Below are positions 42,748 through 51,940 of a DNA stretch of 64,000 bases, piece after piece. Within the stretch, counting starts at the first letter, position 1. Every line of letters begins with the position of its first letter. A program made the position numbers and the translations under genes. A model generated the notes under the pieces. It was not told the origin of the DNA. It searched no databases and was given only the letters and a program-made list of their open reading frames with translations. The DNA lies in NCBI RefSeq assembly GCF_002261475.1, contig NZ_NEVN01000012.1, positions 1 to 64,000 of the forward strand, in the 5' to 3' direction. Origin of the DNA: Bordetella genomosp. 5. GTDB taxonomy: Bacteria > Pseudomonadota > Gammaproteobacteria > Burkholderiales > Burkholderiaceae_B.

Positions 42748-44031
42748 TCAGGTCTGCGGCGCCGGATCCTGCGACGCCGTCTGCGCGAAGAACAGGTCCG
42801 TCACGAGCCGATGGTCGATGGGCTCGCCGGTGAGCGTGCGCGCCAGCAGCTCGCTGCCGAGCAACTGCAGCGAGAACACCATGTCGGGTTGCACGCGGCG
42901 CATCTTCTGCAGATGCTTACTGGCGCTGACCATTGCCACCGTCTTGGTGTCCGGGCCGGCCACTTCCTTGGCGGCCAGCACGATGAAGGCGTTGTCGGCA
43001 TCGTCGTCGCGCAGCGCGAGAATGAAGCGCGCACGCGCGGCGCCGGCAGTGGCCAGGACCGTCGCGCTGGAAGGATCGTCGATGATGAGGTCGGCATCCG
43101 CCGGAAATTCATGCGGCACGCCGGGCGGCACGATCACCGTCACCGGGAAATCGCGGCCGCGCATGCCTTGATACACGCTTTGTGCCAGCGGCGTGGCGCC
43201 GGCGATGATCACATGGTTCTTGCGCATGGCGTGTGAAATCCGGCCTCGGACCAATCGTTTGAGACTGCCCCCGATGATGGGGCCGATCACCGCGCTGACC
43301 GCGGTGGCGAACACCGTGATGCCCAGGATGATGATGGACACCGTGAAAAAGCGCGCCGCGGTCGAGTGCGGCACGATGTCGCCATAGCCGACCGTGGCCA
43401 TGGTCACCACCGCAAAATAGAGGGCTTGCGGCAGATCGGTCAAGGCGGGCACGAACTCCGCGCCGAGATACAACGCCCCGAACACCGCGTAGAGCAGTAG
43501 CGACCCCACGCTGACCAGCGCGAAGAGACTGCCCGCCGCCAGGCTGGCGCGGTCGAACTGGCGCCAGGACGCGCACAGCAGCACGACCACCAGCAGCGTG
43601 TAGCTCAACAGCGCGGCGCGATGCAGGCCGGCGGCGCCCAGATACACGAACAGCGCCACGGTGAGCAGCAGCGCGAGCGAGAATGCCCACGCGACCCGCG
43701 CCCGTAGCAGCAACCCGACCGCCATCAGCAGCACGCCCGCGCCCAACACCAGGCGGGGCAACTCGAGGACCCCGATGGCGTCGATGGTGTCGCGCCAGGT
43801 GTCCAGCGCCGCCCAGACGCTGGCCTCGCCGGAGCCGGCGCGGCGCAGCAGCGGCGCCACGAACAGTGCGCCGTTGATCGCGACCAGCAGCGCCACGACA
43901 GCATGGGCGCCCGCCGCGAGACGGGCGCGCCAGCCGGCAGGCGCCGCTGGCGCGGACGATGAAGCCCCGGTGACGGGCGGTGCGGCGGACGGTGCGGCGG
44001 GCTGCACCGCGGGAGGTACGGCGGGGTTCAT
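42748..44031 (-). CDS. kch: Voltage-gated-type potassium channel with RCK domain (Kch-like)
   Basis: The 427-residue protein has a Pro/Ala-rich N-terminal tail, about six membrane segments (residues 40-250) and the K+ selectivity filter TVGYGD at 213-218, followed by a cytoplasmic RCK/TrkA-N domain (from about 270, NHVIIAGATPLAQSVYQGM). The wording FTVSIIILGITVFATAVSAVIGPIIGG and ALRDDDADNAFIVLAAKE follows E. coli Kch (417 residues). The GxGxxG of the RCK NAD site is degenerate (GATPLA), so nucleotide control is uncertain. Confidence 0.9.
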   Translation of the reverse strand: MNPAVPPAVQPAAPSAAPPVTGASSSAPAAPAGWRARLAAGAHAVVALLVAINGALFVAPLLRRAGSGEASVWAALDTWRDTIDAIGVLELPRLVLGAGVLLMAVGLLLRARVAWAFSLALLLTVALFVYLGAAGLHRAALLSYTLLVVVLLCASWRQFDRASLAAGSLFALVSVGSLLLYAVFGALYLGAEFVPALTDLPQALYFAVVTMATVGYGDIVPHSTAARFFTVSIIILGITVFATAVSAVIGPIIGGSLKRLVRGRISHAMRKNHVIIAGATPLAQSVYQGMRGRDFPVTVIVPPGVPHEFPADADLIIDDPSSATVLATAGAARARFILALRDDDADNAFIVLAAKEVAGPDTKTVAMVSASKHLQKMRRVQPDMVFSLQLLGSELLARTLTGEPIDHRLVTDLFFAQTASQDPAPQT

Positions 44032-44094
44032 GCGACGCTCCTCTCGAAACCGCGGCGCGTCCGGACACGCCGGACCATGACCTGGCGCAACCGC

Positions 44095-44862
44095 TCAGCG
44101 CAGCGGCACACCCGGCGCGCTGTCCGAACGGGTGCCCGGCAAGGGATGGATATGCTCGGGATGATACGTGTGGACCAGCGACATCTTGACGCTGCCGGTG
44201 GCGTTCTGCTGCGCCGCGTGCAGCGTGCGGCAATGAAAGAACACCACGTCGCCCGGCGCCAGCTCGGGGCAGACCGCGCGCGCGATCCACTCCTGGTTGG
44301 CAGGCAGATCGGCGCGGAAGAACTTGTGTTCGTCGAAGCACTCGGGGCCGAACGCCGCGCGATGCGAACCCGGGATGAAGTACAGCGCGCCGTTGTCGGC
44401 GAACTCGCGGCCCAGCGCCAGCCAACAGGACACGAGATCGGTGTCGGAAAACGACCAGTAGCGGATGTCCTGGTGCCAGCCGGTCAGGCTGCCGAAGGCG
44501 GGGTGCTTGGTCATCACGCAGTTGTGATGCACCGTCGAGAGCACCGGCGTGTCGCCTTCGTAGTAGTTGCGCAGCAAGGCCGCGATGCGGGGATCCGTGG
44601 CCCAGGCCTGGAACATCGGGCCGCGGCCGTAGGCGTTGAGCAGCCGGCGTACCGTGAGGCCGCCTTCGGATTCGCGCGAGGTCGGCGCGCCCGGGTATTG
44701 CAGGTCGGCTTCGTATTCGATGGGGGCCACCGCGTGTTCGAGGTCGTGCTGCGCGGCGGCGAGCAGATCGAGGCGTTGCGGGGGAGACGCAAAGTTGCGC
44801 ACGATCACGAAACCCTGCTCACGCAAGGTGGCGACCAGCTCGGCAACCGAAGGCGCAGACAT
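44095..44862 (-). CDS. Phytanoyl-CoA dioxygenase family protein
   Basis: The 255-residue protein is a non-haem Fe(II)/2-oxoglutarate dioxygenase of the PhyH family. The iron triad is visible as HQD in LTGWHQDIRYW and a distal histidine in FHCRTLHAAQQN; an arginine in the C-terminal part would hold 2-oxoglutarate. Family text includes LREQGFVIVRNF, NGALYFIPGSH and LAPGDVVFFH. The substrate is unknown. ATG 44862 is preferred because an in-frame start at 44913 adds only unrelated residues. Confidence 0.88.
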   Translation of the reverse strand: MSAPSVAELVATLREQGFVIVRNFASPPQRLDLLAAAQHDLEHAVAPIEYEADLQYPGAPTSRESEGGLTVRRLLNAYGRGPMFQAWATDPRIAALLRNYYEGDTPVLSTVHHNCVMTKHPAFGSLTGWHQDIRYWSFSDTDLVSCWLALGREFADNGALYFIPGSHRAAFGPECFDEHKFFRADLPANQEWIARAVCPELAPGDVVFFHCRTLHAAQQNATGSVKMSLVHTYHPEHIHPLPGTRSDSAPGVPLR

Positions 44863-44999
44863 CTTATTCCTCTCTACGGGCAAAGGTGGCGGCGCGCAAC
44901 GCCGCGCGGCCACGGCGTCATCGGCCGGCGGATCGCAGTGCGGTACCCCCGGCGCGAGGACGCACTAGCATACTCCTTTGACGGGAAGATGCGCCGCGC

Positions 45000-46124
45000 T
45001 CAGCGGTGCGTGTCGGCCTCGGCGGCAGCGAGCTCGCGCGTGCGTTCGTCGGGCAGACGATCGTGGTCGCGCTGGGTCTCGACGTTATGTACCCACTCGC
45101 GCCAGATCGCCACCAGCAGCGCCATCAGCACCGGACCCACGAAGAGCCCCACGATGCCCATGGTCTTGACGCCGCCGACCAGGCCGAAGAAGGTCGGCAG
45201 GAACGGCAGCTTGACCGGCCCGCCCACCAGGCGCGGACGCAGGGTCTTGTCGACGATGAAGAGTTCGATCGTGCCCCACAGAAACAGGCCGATGCCCTCG
45301 ACCACCTGATTGGAGCCCACGAGATACAGCGACACCAGCGTGAACGAGAGCGGCGCGCCGCCCGGGATCAGCGCCATGAAGCCGGTGATCGCGCCCAGCA
45401 GCACCGGCGACGGCACGCCCACCACCCAATAGGCCAGACCCAGCACGACGCCTTCGCCCAACGCGATCAGGGTCATGCCCGTCACGGTGGAGCTGACCGT
45501 GGCCGGCACCACGCGCGAGAAACGCTGCCAGCGCGCGGGCAGGATGCGTTCGCCCAGGATGTCGAGCTGGCCCACCATGCGGTTGCCGTCTTTGTAGACG
45601 AAGAACAGCGTGATCAGCATGAAGAGCACGGTCAGCAGGAGCTGGAACACATTGCCCGTGGCCGACAGCACCATGCGGTAGATGTTGCCCAGATGCTGGC
45701 CGGAGACCATCTCGACCAGGGCGCCCAGCGCGTGGGGCTCGCCCAGATATGTCTGCCAATAGATGGAGAGGCGCTCGCCCACCACGGGCAGCGAGCTGAT
45801 CCAGAGCGGTACCGCTACGCCATGCTTGTTGGCGGCCAGCGCCCAGCCGACGAAATTGCTCGCTTCCTGGATGGCGTACGACAGCGCGAACGACAGCGGC
45901 ACGATCAGCACGAGGATCACCGCCAGCAGCGCCAGCGTGGCCGCCATGATGTTGCGGCCGCCACAGAAATTCAGGAGTCGCCGATAGAGCGGCCAGGTGG
46001 CCAGCCCGATGATGAGCGCCGCGAGCGCCGGCACCAGAAAGCCCGACAGGAAATAAATACCTGCCAACAGCACCAGGAGCAACAGCCAGCGGGCAATCAG
46101 GAATGCGGGTAGTACAGGCTGCAT
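45000..46124 (-). CDS. AI-2E family transporter (PerM/TqsA-like membrane protein)
   Basis: The 374-residue integral membrane protein has about eight hydrophobic segments and AI-2E family text: FLVPALAALIIGLATWPLYRRL, the loop AIQEASNF, FVYKDGNRM, and the C-terminal GVPSPVLLGAITGFMALIPGGAPL and KLPFLPTFFGLVGGVKTMGIVGLFVGPVLMALL. The family includes TqsA (autoinducer-2 export) and several Na+/H+ or solute exporters, so the real substrate is open. It ends in a charged cytoplasmic tail. Confidence 0.88.
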   Translation of the reverse strand: MQPVLPAFLIARWLLLLVLLAGIYFLSGFLVPALAALIIGLATWPLYRRLLNFCGGRNIMAATLALLAVILVLIVPLSFALSYAIQEASNFVGWALAANKHGVAVPLWISSLPVVGERLSIYWQTYLGEPHALGALVEMVSGQHLGNIYRMVLSATGNVFQLLLTVLFMLITLFFVYKDGNRMVGQLDILGERILPARWQRFSRVVPATVSSTVTGMTLIALGEGVVLGLAYWVVGVPSPVLLGAITGFMALIPGGAPLSFTLVSLYLVGSNQVVEGIGLFLWGTIELFIVDKTLRPRLVGGPVKLPFLPTFFGLVGGVKTMGIVGLFVGPVLMALLVAIWREWVHNVETQRDHDRLPDERTRELAAAEADTHR

Positions 46125-46209
46125 GGGCGGGGCGGCTCACTCGAAAGTCGGTGGGAACTCCCGCAATATACCCACTTTTGCAGACAGGTTTTCCGCCCCT
46201 CGCCTGAAT

Positions 46210-46230
46210 GGGGCGGCGTGGCGCCGCCCC
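46210..46230 (-). terminator. Hairpin after the LysR gene
   Basis: GGGGCGGCG (46210-46218), TGG loop, CGCCGCCCC (46222-46230) forms a perfect 9-bp stem 8 bp beyond the LysR stop. No clear T-run follows on the minus strand. Confidence 0.6.
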
Positions 46231-46237
46231 TTGCCGC

Positions 46238-47266
46238 TTACATCACGAACTCGGGTGCTTCCAGGGGCACCCGGTGACGCGTGGCCTGGGCCGCCTCGGG
46301 CGAGAGCTCGGGCTGCTGCACGGCCATGCCGCAGGCGCCGTAATCGGCGTCGTTTTCGTCGCGGCCGCTCAAGAGCGGGCAGCGCGCGAACAGCTCGGCC
46401 ACCCAGTCGGAAAACACGCGCACCTTGGGCGACAGCTGGCGGCTCTGCAGATACAGCAGCGAAATCGGCACCGGCGAGGGCTTCCATTGCGGCAGCACCT
46501 CGACCAGCTCGCCTGATTGCAGATGCGGCAGCGCGATGTAGCGCGCGGTCTGGATCAGGCCGAAGCCCTGCACGCCGCACGCGACGTGCGCGCTCAGGTC
46601 GTTGACCGACACGATGCCCGGCACGTCGACCGTCTGCTCCTTGCCGTCGACCACGAAGTCCCAGCTGCAGTTGCGGCCGCCCGTCCCGAAGTAATGCACG
46701 GCGTAATGGCGCTCGAGGTCGGCCAGCGTGTGCGGCACGCCTTCACGCTCGAGATAGGAAGGCGCGGCGCAGGTCAGGGTCTGGAAGGTGCCGATGCGGC
46801 GCGCGACCAGGCTGGAATCCTCCAGCGGCCCCGAACGGATCACGCAGTCGACCGCCTCCTGCACCAGATCGACGCGGCGTTCGCCCATGCCGATCACCAG
46901 CTCCACGTCGGGGTAGCGCTGGTGGAACTCGCAGAGCGCGGGAATCAGCACCAGGCGCCCGATACAAGCCGGCACGTCGATGCGCAGACGCCCCTGCGGG
47001 CGCAACGCGGCGTCCTGGAAGCAGGCTTCGGTCTCCTCGACCTCGGCCAGGATGCGGGTGGAATGTTTGTAGTAGGCCGCGCCATCGGGCGTGAGGCTGA
47101 TACGGCGGGTGGTGCGGTTGAGCAGACGCACGCCCAGGTGCCGTTCCAGGTTCTGGATGATGGTGGTCACCGTGGTGCGCGGCAGCGCCAGGATGTCGGC
47201 GGCCCGGGTGAAGCTATTGGCTTCGACCACCCGCACAAACACCTGCATGGCTTGAAATCGGTCCAT
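46238..47266 (-). CDS. LysR-family regulator divergent from RND efflux operon
   Basis: The 342-residue product has a LysR HTH (MQVFVRVVEANSFTRAADILALPRTTVTTIIQNLERHLGVRLLNRTTRRISLT) and a substrate-binding domain of the CrgA/DsdC-like type (LRIDVPACIGRLVLIPAL). It is transcribed away from the mexEF-like operon with a 236-bp gap, the same arrangement as LysR activators of MexEF-OprN pumps, and likely controls the pump. The C-terminal tail beyond residue 300 is longer than in most LysR proteins. Confidence 0.92.
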   Translation of the reverse strand: MDRFQAMQVFVRVVEANSFTRAADILALPRTTVTTIIQNLERHLGVRLLNRTTRRISLTPDGAAYYKHSTRILAEVEETEACFQDAALRPQGRLRIDVPACIGRLVLIPALCEFHQRYPDVELVIGMGERRVDLVQEAVDCVIRSGPLEDSSLVARRIGTFQTLTCAAPSYLEREGVPHTLADLERHYAVHYFGTGGRNCSWDFVVDGKEQTVDVPGIVSVNDLSAHVACGVQGFGLIQTARYIALPHLQSGELVEVLPQWKPSPVPISLLYLQSRQLSPKVRVFSDWVAELFARCPLLSGRDENDADYGACGMAVQQPELSPEAAQATRHRVPLEAPEFVM

Positions 47267-47502
47267 GGTCCTGTGTCCTGAATGACAGACGTGTGCGCAG
47301 CATAACCCGGAATCGGTCCGAATTGTACGGCTGGAACGAACAGTATTGCCGAAATAGGATTGTTTATTCTAACCGTCAAAAGGCACAGAATTCGGCCATC
47401 TGTATCGGCCAGACCGGATTTTCACCCCCCGCCTTGCGCACCCTCCCCGCGCAGACAGCCGGCCTCTCCCCGATCCCCCCTATCTGCATCCAAGGAAGAA
47501 CC

Positions 47503-48696
47503 ATGACGGTTTCGCGCCATCGTATCGCCGTATTGTCGCTCGCCGCCGCCCTCGTCGCCGGCGCCGGCTTTTATCTGTGGAACCCGGGCCCGCACGGCGG
47601 CGCCACCGCCCAGGCCCAGGGCGCGCCCAGCGCGCCGCCGGTCGACGTGGCCCCCGCCTTCACGCGCTCCATCGTCGACTGGCAGCGCTATTCCGGCCGC
47701 CTCGAGGCGATCGACCGGGTCGATATCCGCCCTCTCGTGTCCGGCACGCTCACGCAGGTCCATTTCAAGGACGGCCAGCTGGTCAAAAAGGGTGACGTAT
47801 TGTTCACGATCGACCCGCGTCCGTACGCCGCCGAGGTCGACCGCGCCCAGGCCGCGCTGGCCGCCGCCCGCGCCCGCGTCTCGTACACCGCCTCCGACCT
47901 GGCCCGCGGTCAGCGTCTGATCACCGAAAACGCCATCGCCAAGCGCGACCTCGAAGAAAAACAGAATGCCGCGCGCGAAGCCGCCGCCAATCTGCAGGGC
48001 GCGCAGGCCGCGCTCGAGTCGGCCAAGCTCAATCTGGGCTACACGCGCATCGAGGCACCGGTCGACGGCCGCGTCTCGCGCGCCGAGGTCACGGTGGGCA
48101 ACGTGGTCAACGCGGGCGCCCAGTCGGTGGCGCTGACCACCCTGGTGTCGGTGGCCGAGATGTACGCATCGTTCGACGTGGACGAACAAACCTTCCTCAA
48201 GTACGTGAACCCGGCTCGCGCCGCGGGCACCGACGTGCCGGTGCAACTCGGCCTGGCCAACGAAGACGCGTACTCCCGTGAGGGCCGCGTGCAATCGATC
48301 GACAACCGCCTGGATACCACCTCGGGCACGATCCGCGTGCGTGCGGTGTTCGCCAACACCGATGGCAGCCTGCTGCCCGGCCTCTATGCCCGCGTGCGGC
48401 TGGGCGGGGGTGCACCGCGCGACGCCGTCCTGGTCGACGAGCGTGCGGTCGGCACGGACCAGAACAAGCGTTACGTGCTGGTCGTGGACGACAAGAACCA
48501 GGCGGCCTACCGCGAAGTGACGCTGGGCGCGAATGTCGGCCCGCTGCGCGTCGTCGAAAAGGGCCTCGAGGCGGGCGAACGCATCGTGGTCAATGGTCTG
48601 CAGCGCGTGCGCCCTGGCGAGCAGGTCTCGCCCAACCTGGTGTCGATGGATACCGCGCCCGCGGCCGTCAAGACCGCGCAGGCCACGCTGCAATAA
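47503..48696 (+). CDS. mexE: RND efflux periplasmic adaptor subunit (MexE-like)
   Basis: The 397-residue protein has an N-terminal membrane anchor (IAVLSLAAALVAGAGFYLW) and the membrane-fusion-protein order of domains: barrel-sandwich half IRPLVSGTLTQVHFKDGQLVKKGDVLFTIDPRPY, an alpha hairpin (AQAALAAARARVSYTASDLARGQRLI), lipoyl second half NLGYTRIEAPVDGRVSRAEV and the beta-barrel and membrane-proximal domains. It links the inner membrane pump to the outer membrane channel. ATG 47503 follows AAGGAAG; the long upstream frame from 47293 has no leader. Confidence 0.93.
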   Translation: MTVSRHRIAVLSLAAALVAGAGFYLWNPGPHGGATAQAQGAPSAPPVDVAPAFTRSIVDWQRYSGRLEAIDRVDIRPLVSGTLTQVHFKDGQLVKKGDVLFTIDPRPYAAEVDRAQAALAAARARVSYTASDLARGQRLITENAIAKRDLEEKQNAAREAAANLQGAQAALESAKLNLGYTRIEAPVDGRVSRAEVTVGNVVNAGAQSVALTTLVSVAEMYASFDVDEQTFLKYVNPARAAGTDVPVQLGLANEDAYSREGRVQSIDNRLDTTSGTIRVRAVFANTDGSLLPGLYARVRLGGGAPRDAVLVDERAVGTDQNKRYVLVVDDKNQAAYREVTLGANVGPLRVVEKGLEAGERIVVNGLQRVRPGEQVSPNLVSMDTAPAAVKTAQATLQ

Positions 48697-48729
48697 GAAA
48701 AAGCGGACGTACTTCCGTACGGAACAACA

Positions 48730-51700
48730 ATGAACATCTCCAAATTCTTCATCGACCGCCCCATTTTCGCGGGCGTGTTATCGGTGCTGGTCTTGCTGGG
48801 CGGGCTCCTGGCCATGTTCCAGCTTCCCATCTCCGAATACCCCGAGGTGGTGCCGCCATCGGTGGTGGTGCGGGCTCAGTATCCCGGCGCCAACCCCAAG
48901 GTGATCGCCGAAACCGTGGCCTCGCCGCTCGAAGAGGCGATCAACGGCGTCGAGGACATGCTGTACATGCAGTCGCAGGCCAATAGCGACGGCAACCTCA
49001 CGCTCACGATCAACTTCAAGCTCGGCATCGACCCCGACAAGGCGCAGCAGCTGGTGCAGAACCGCGTGTCGCAGGCGTTACCGCGCCTGCCGCCCGACGT
49101 GCAGCGCCTGGGCGTGACGACCGCCAAGAGCTCGCCCACGCTGACCCTCGTGGTGCATCTGATCTCGCCCAACGATCGCTACGACATCACCTATCTGCGC
49201 AACTATTCCATCATCAACGTGAAGGATCGCCTCGCACGCATCAACGGCGTGGGCGAGGTCACGGTGTGGGGCGCCGGTAACTACTCGATGCGCGTATGGC
49301 TCGATCCGCAGAAGATCGCGCAGCGCGGCATGACCGCGACCGAAGTGGTCAATGCGATCCGCGAACAGAACGTGCAGGTCGCGGCCGGCGTGATCGGCGC
49401 TTCGCCCACGGTGGGCGACGTGCCGCTGCAGCTCAACGTGAATGCGCGCGGCCGCCTGCAGACCGAAGAAGAGTTTCGCGACATCATCCTGAAGACCTCG
49501 CCCGACGGCGGCGTGACGCATCTGTCGGACGTGGCCCGCGTGGAGCTCGACGCCCAGGAGTACGGGCTGCGCTCGCTGCTCGACAACAAGCCGGCGGTGG
49601 GCATGGGCATCATGCAGTCGCCCGGCTCGAACGCGCTCGACGTGGCGACGCAGGTGCGCGCCGCGATGCAGGAGCTGTCGCAGGACTTCCCGCCCGGCGT
49701 GGAATACCGCATCGAATACGACCCGACCCAGTTCGTGAAGTCCAGTATCGAGGCCGTGGTGCACACGCTGCTGGAAGCCATCGCGCTCGTCGTGCTGGTC
49801 GTGATTCTGTTCCTGCAGACCTGGCGCGCGTCGATCATTCCGCTGCTCGCGGTGCCGGTGTCCATCATCGGGACCTTCGCGTTCCTGCTGATGTTCGGCT
49901 ATTCCATCAACGCGCTGTCGCTGTTCGGCATGGTGCTGGCCATCGGCATCGTGGTGGACGATGCGATCGTGGTGGTGGAAAACGTCGAACGCAATATCGC
50001 GGCCGGCCTCAGTCCCCGCGACGCCACCTATCGCGCCATGCGCGAGGTGAGCGGCCCCATCATCGCGATTGCGCTCACGCTGTGCGCGGTGTTCGTGCCG
50101 CTGGCCTTCATGACCGGCCTGTCGGGCCAGTTCTACAAGCAGTTCGCCATGACCATCGCCATTTCGACGGTGATCTCGGCCTTCAACTCGCTCACGCTCT
50201 CGCCCGCGCTGTCGGCGCTGCTGCTCAAGGGCCACGGCGAGAAGCCCGACTGGCTGACGCGTGGCATGAACAAAGTGTTCGGCCGCTTCTTTGCCTGGTT
50301 CAACCGGATGTTTTCGCGCGGTTCCGACCGCTACGCCACCGGCGTGACGGGCGTGATCCGCCGCAAGAGCTCGGCCATGCTGGTCTACGCCGTGCTGCTG
50401 GGCGCGACCGTGGGCATCTCGTATCTGGTGCCCGGCGGCTTCGTGCCCGCGCAGGACAAGCAATACCTGATCGGCTTTGCGCAACTGCCCAACGGCGCCT
50501 CGCTCGACCGTACCGAGTCGGTGATCCGCCGCATGTCGGAAATCGCGCTGAACGAGCCCGGCGTGCAGAGCGCCATCGCCTTCCCCGGCCTGTCGATCAA
50601 CGGCTTCACCAATAGCTCGAGCGCCGGCATCGTGTTCGTCACGCTCAAGCCCTTCGGCGAACGCAAGGATGCGGCCCTGTCGGGCGACGCCATCGCGGCG
50701 AGCCTGAATCAGAAGTTCGGCAGCATCAAGGACTCGTTCGTGGCCGTGTTCCCGCCCCCGCCGGTGCTGGGGCTGGGCACGCTCGGCGGCTTCAAGCTGC
50801 AGATCGAGGATCGGGCCGCGCTCGGTTACGAAGCGCTGGACCAGGCCACCCAGGCCTTCCTCGCCAAGGCCGCGCAGACGCCCGAACTCGGCCCGGGGTT
50901 CTCGAACTTCCAGATCAACGTGCCGCAGCTCGACGTGGATCTCGACCGCGTCAAGGCCAAGCAGCTCGGCGTGCCGGTGACCGAAGTCTTCGACACCATG
51001 CAGATTTATCTGGGCTCGATGTATGTGAACGACTTCAATCGCTTCGGCCGCGTGTTCCAGGTGCGTGCCCAGGCCGATGCGCAGTTCCGTTCGCATCCCG
51101 AAGACATCCTGCAACTCAAGACGCGCAACGCAGCCGGCGAGATGGTGCCGCTGTCGTCGCTGGTCAAGGTCAACCAGACCTTCGGGCCCGAGCAGGTGGT
51201 GCGCTACAACGGCTATACGGCCGCCGACATCAACGGCGGACCCGCGCCCGGCTATTCCACCAACCAGGCTCAGGCAGCCGCCGAACGCGTGGCCGCCGAA
51301 ACGCTGCCGCGTGGCATGAAGTTCGAGTGGACCGACCTGACCTACCAGCAGATCCTGGCCGGTAACGCCGGCGTGTGGGTGTTCCCGATCAGCGTGCTGC
51401 TCGTGTTCCTGGTGCTGGCCGCGCTGTACGAAAGCCTGACGCTGCCGCTGGCCGTGATCCTGATCGTGCCCATGAGCGTGCTCGCCGCGCTGGCCGGGGT
51501 GTACCTGACCGGCAACGACAACAACATCTTCACGCAGATCGGCCTGATGGTGCTGGTGGGGCTATCCGCGAAGAACGCGATCCTGATCGTGGAGTTCGCC
51601 CGCGAGCTCGAAATGCAGGGCGCCACGCCGCGCGAGGCCGCCATCGAGGCCAGCCGCCTGCGCCTGCGCCCCATCCTGATGACGTCCATCGCGTTCATCA

Positions 51701-51924
51701 TGGGTGTGGTGCCGCTGGTGCTCGCCACCGGCGCCGGCGCCGAGATGCGCTACGCCATGGGTGTGGCCGTGTTCTTCGGCATGCTGGGCGTGACGCTGTT
51801 CGGCCTGTTCCTGACGCCGGTGTTCTACGTGGTGCTGCGCAACCTAAGCAAGCGCAAGCTGCATTCGGCCTCGCAACACGAGGGTCCGCTGCACGTGTCC
51901 CACGAACCCGGCCACAGCCATTGA
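48730..51924 (+). CDS. mexF: RND multidrug efflux permease (MexF-like)
   Basis: The 1064-residue protein is a complete HAE1-type RND pump, very like P. aeruginosa MexF (1062 residues) in wording and length. It has 12 membrane segments, two large periplasmic loops, the paired proton-relay aspartates in IGIVVDDAIVVVENVERN (TM4) and the TM10 lysine in GLSAKNAILIVEFA. It expels hydrophobic or amphiphilic drugs using the proton gradient. It sits between the adaptor and outer membrane genes in the standard order. Confidence 0.96.
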   Translation: MNISKFFIDRPIFAGVLSVLVLLGGLLAMFQLPISEYPEVVPPSVVVRAQYPGANPKVIAETVASPLEEAINGVEDMLYMQSQANSDGNLTLTINFKLGIDPDKAQQLVQNRVSQALPRLPPDVQRLGVTTAKSSPTLTLVVHLISPNDRYDITYLRNYSIINVKDRLARINGVGEVTVWGAGNYSMRVWLDPQKIAQRGMTATEVVNAIREQNVQVAAGVIGASPTVGDVPLQLNVNARGRLQTEEEFRDIILKTSPDGGVTHLSDVARVELDAQEYGLRSLLDNKPAVGMGIMQSPGSNALDVATQVRAAMQELSQDFPPGVEYRIEYDPTQFVKSSIEAVVHTLLEAIALVVLVVILFLQTWRASIIPLLAVPVSIIGTFAFLLMFGYSINALSLFGMVLAIGIVVDDAIVVVENVERNIAAGLSPRDATYRAMREVSGPIIAIALTLCAVFVPLAFMTGLSGQFYKQFAMTIAISTVISAFNSLTLSPALSALLLKGHGEKPDWLTRGMNKVFGRFFAWFNRMFSRGSDRYATGVTGVIRRKSSAMLVYAVLLGATVGISYLVPGGFVPAQDKQYLIGFAQLPNGASLDRTESVIRRMSEIALNEPGVQSAIAFPGLSINGFTNSSSAGIVFVTLKPFGERKDAALSGDAIAASLNQKFGSIKDSFVAVFPPPPVLGLGTLGGFKLQIEDRAALGYEALDQATQAFLAKAAQTPELGPGFSNFQINVPQLDVDLDRVKAKQLGVPVTEVFDTMQIYLGSMYVNDFNRFGRVFQVRAQADAQFRSHPEDILQLKTRNAAGEMVPLSSLVKVNQTFGPEQVVRYNGYTAADINGGPAPGYSTNQAQAAAERVAAETLPRGMKFEWTDLTYQQILAGNAGVWVFPISVLLVFLVLAALYESLTLPLAVILIVPMSVLAALAGVYLTGNDNNIFTQIGLMVLVGLSAKNAILIVEFARELEMQGATPREAAIEASRLRLRPILMTSIAFIMGVVPLVLATGAGAEMRYAMGVAVFFGMLGVTLFGLFLTPVFYVVLRNLSKRKLHSASQHEGPLHVSHEPGHSH

Positions 51925-51940
51925 TTCCCGGAGTCTGACC

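Noticed and set aside
49078-51114. Long minus-strand frame opposite mexF
   Set aside because: The composition (runs of HDHR, RGRE types) is a shadow of the codon bias of mexF, with no domain and no ribosome-binding site.
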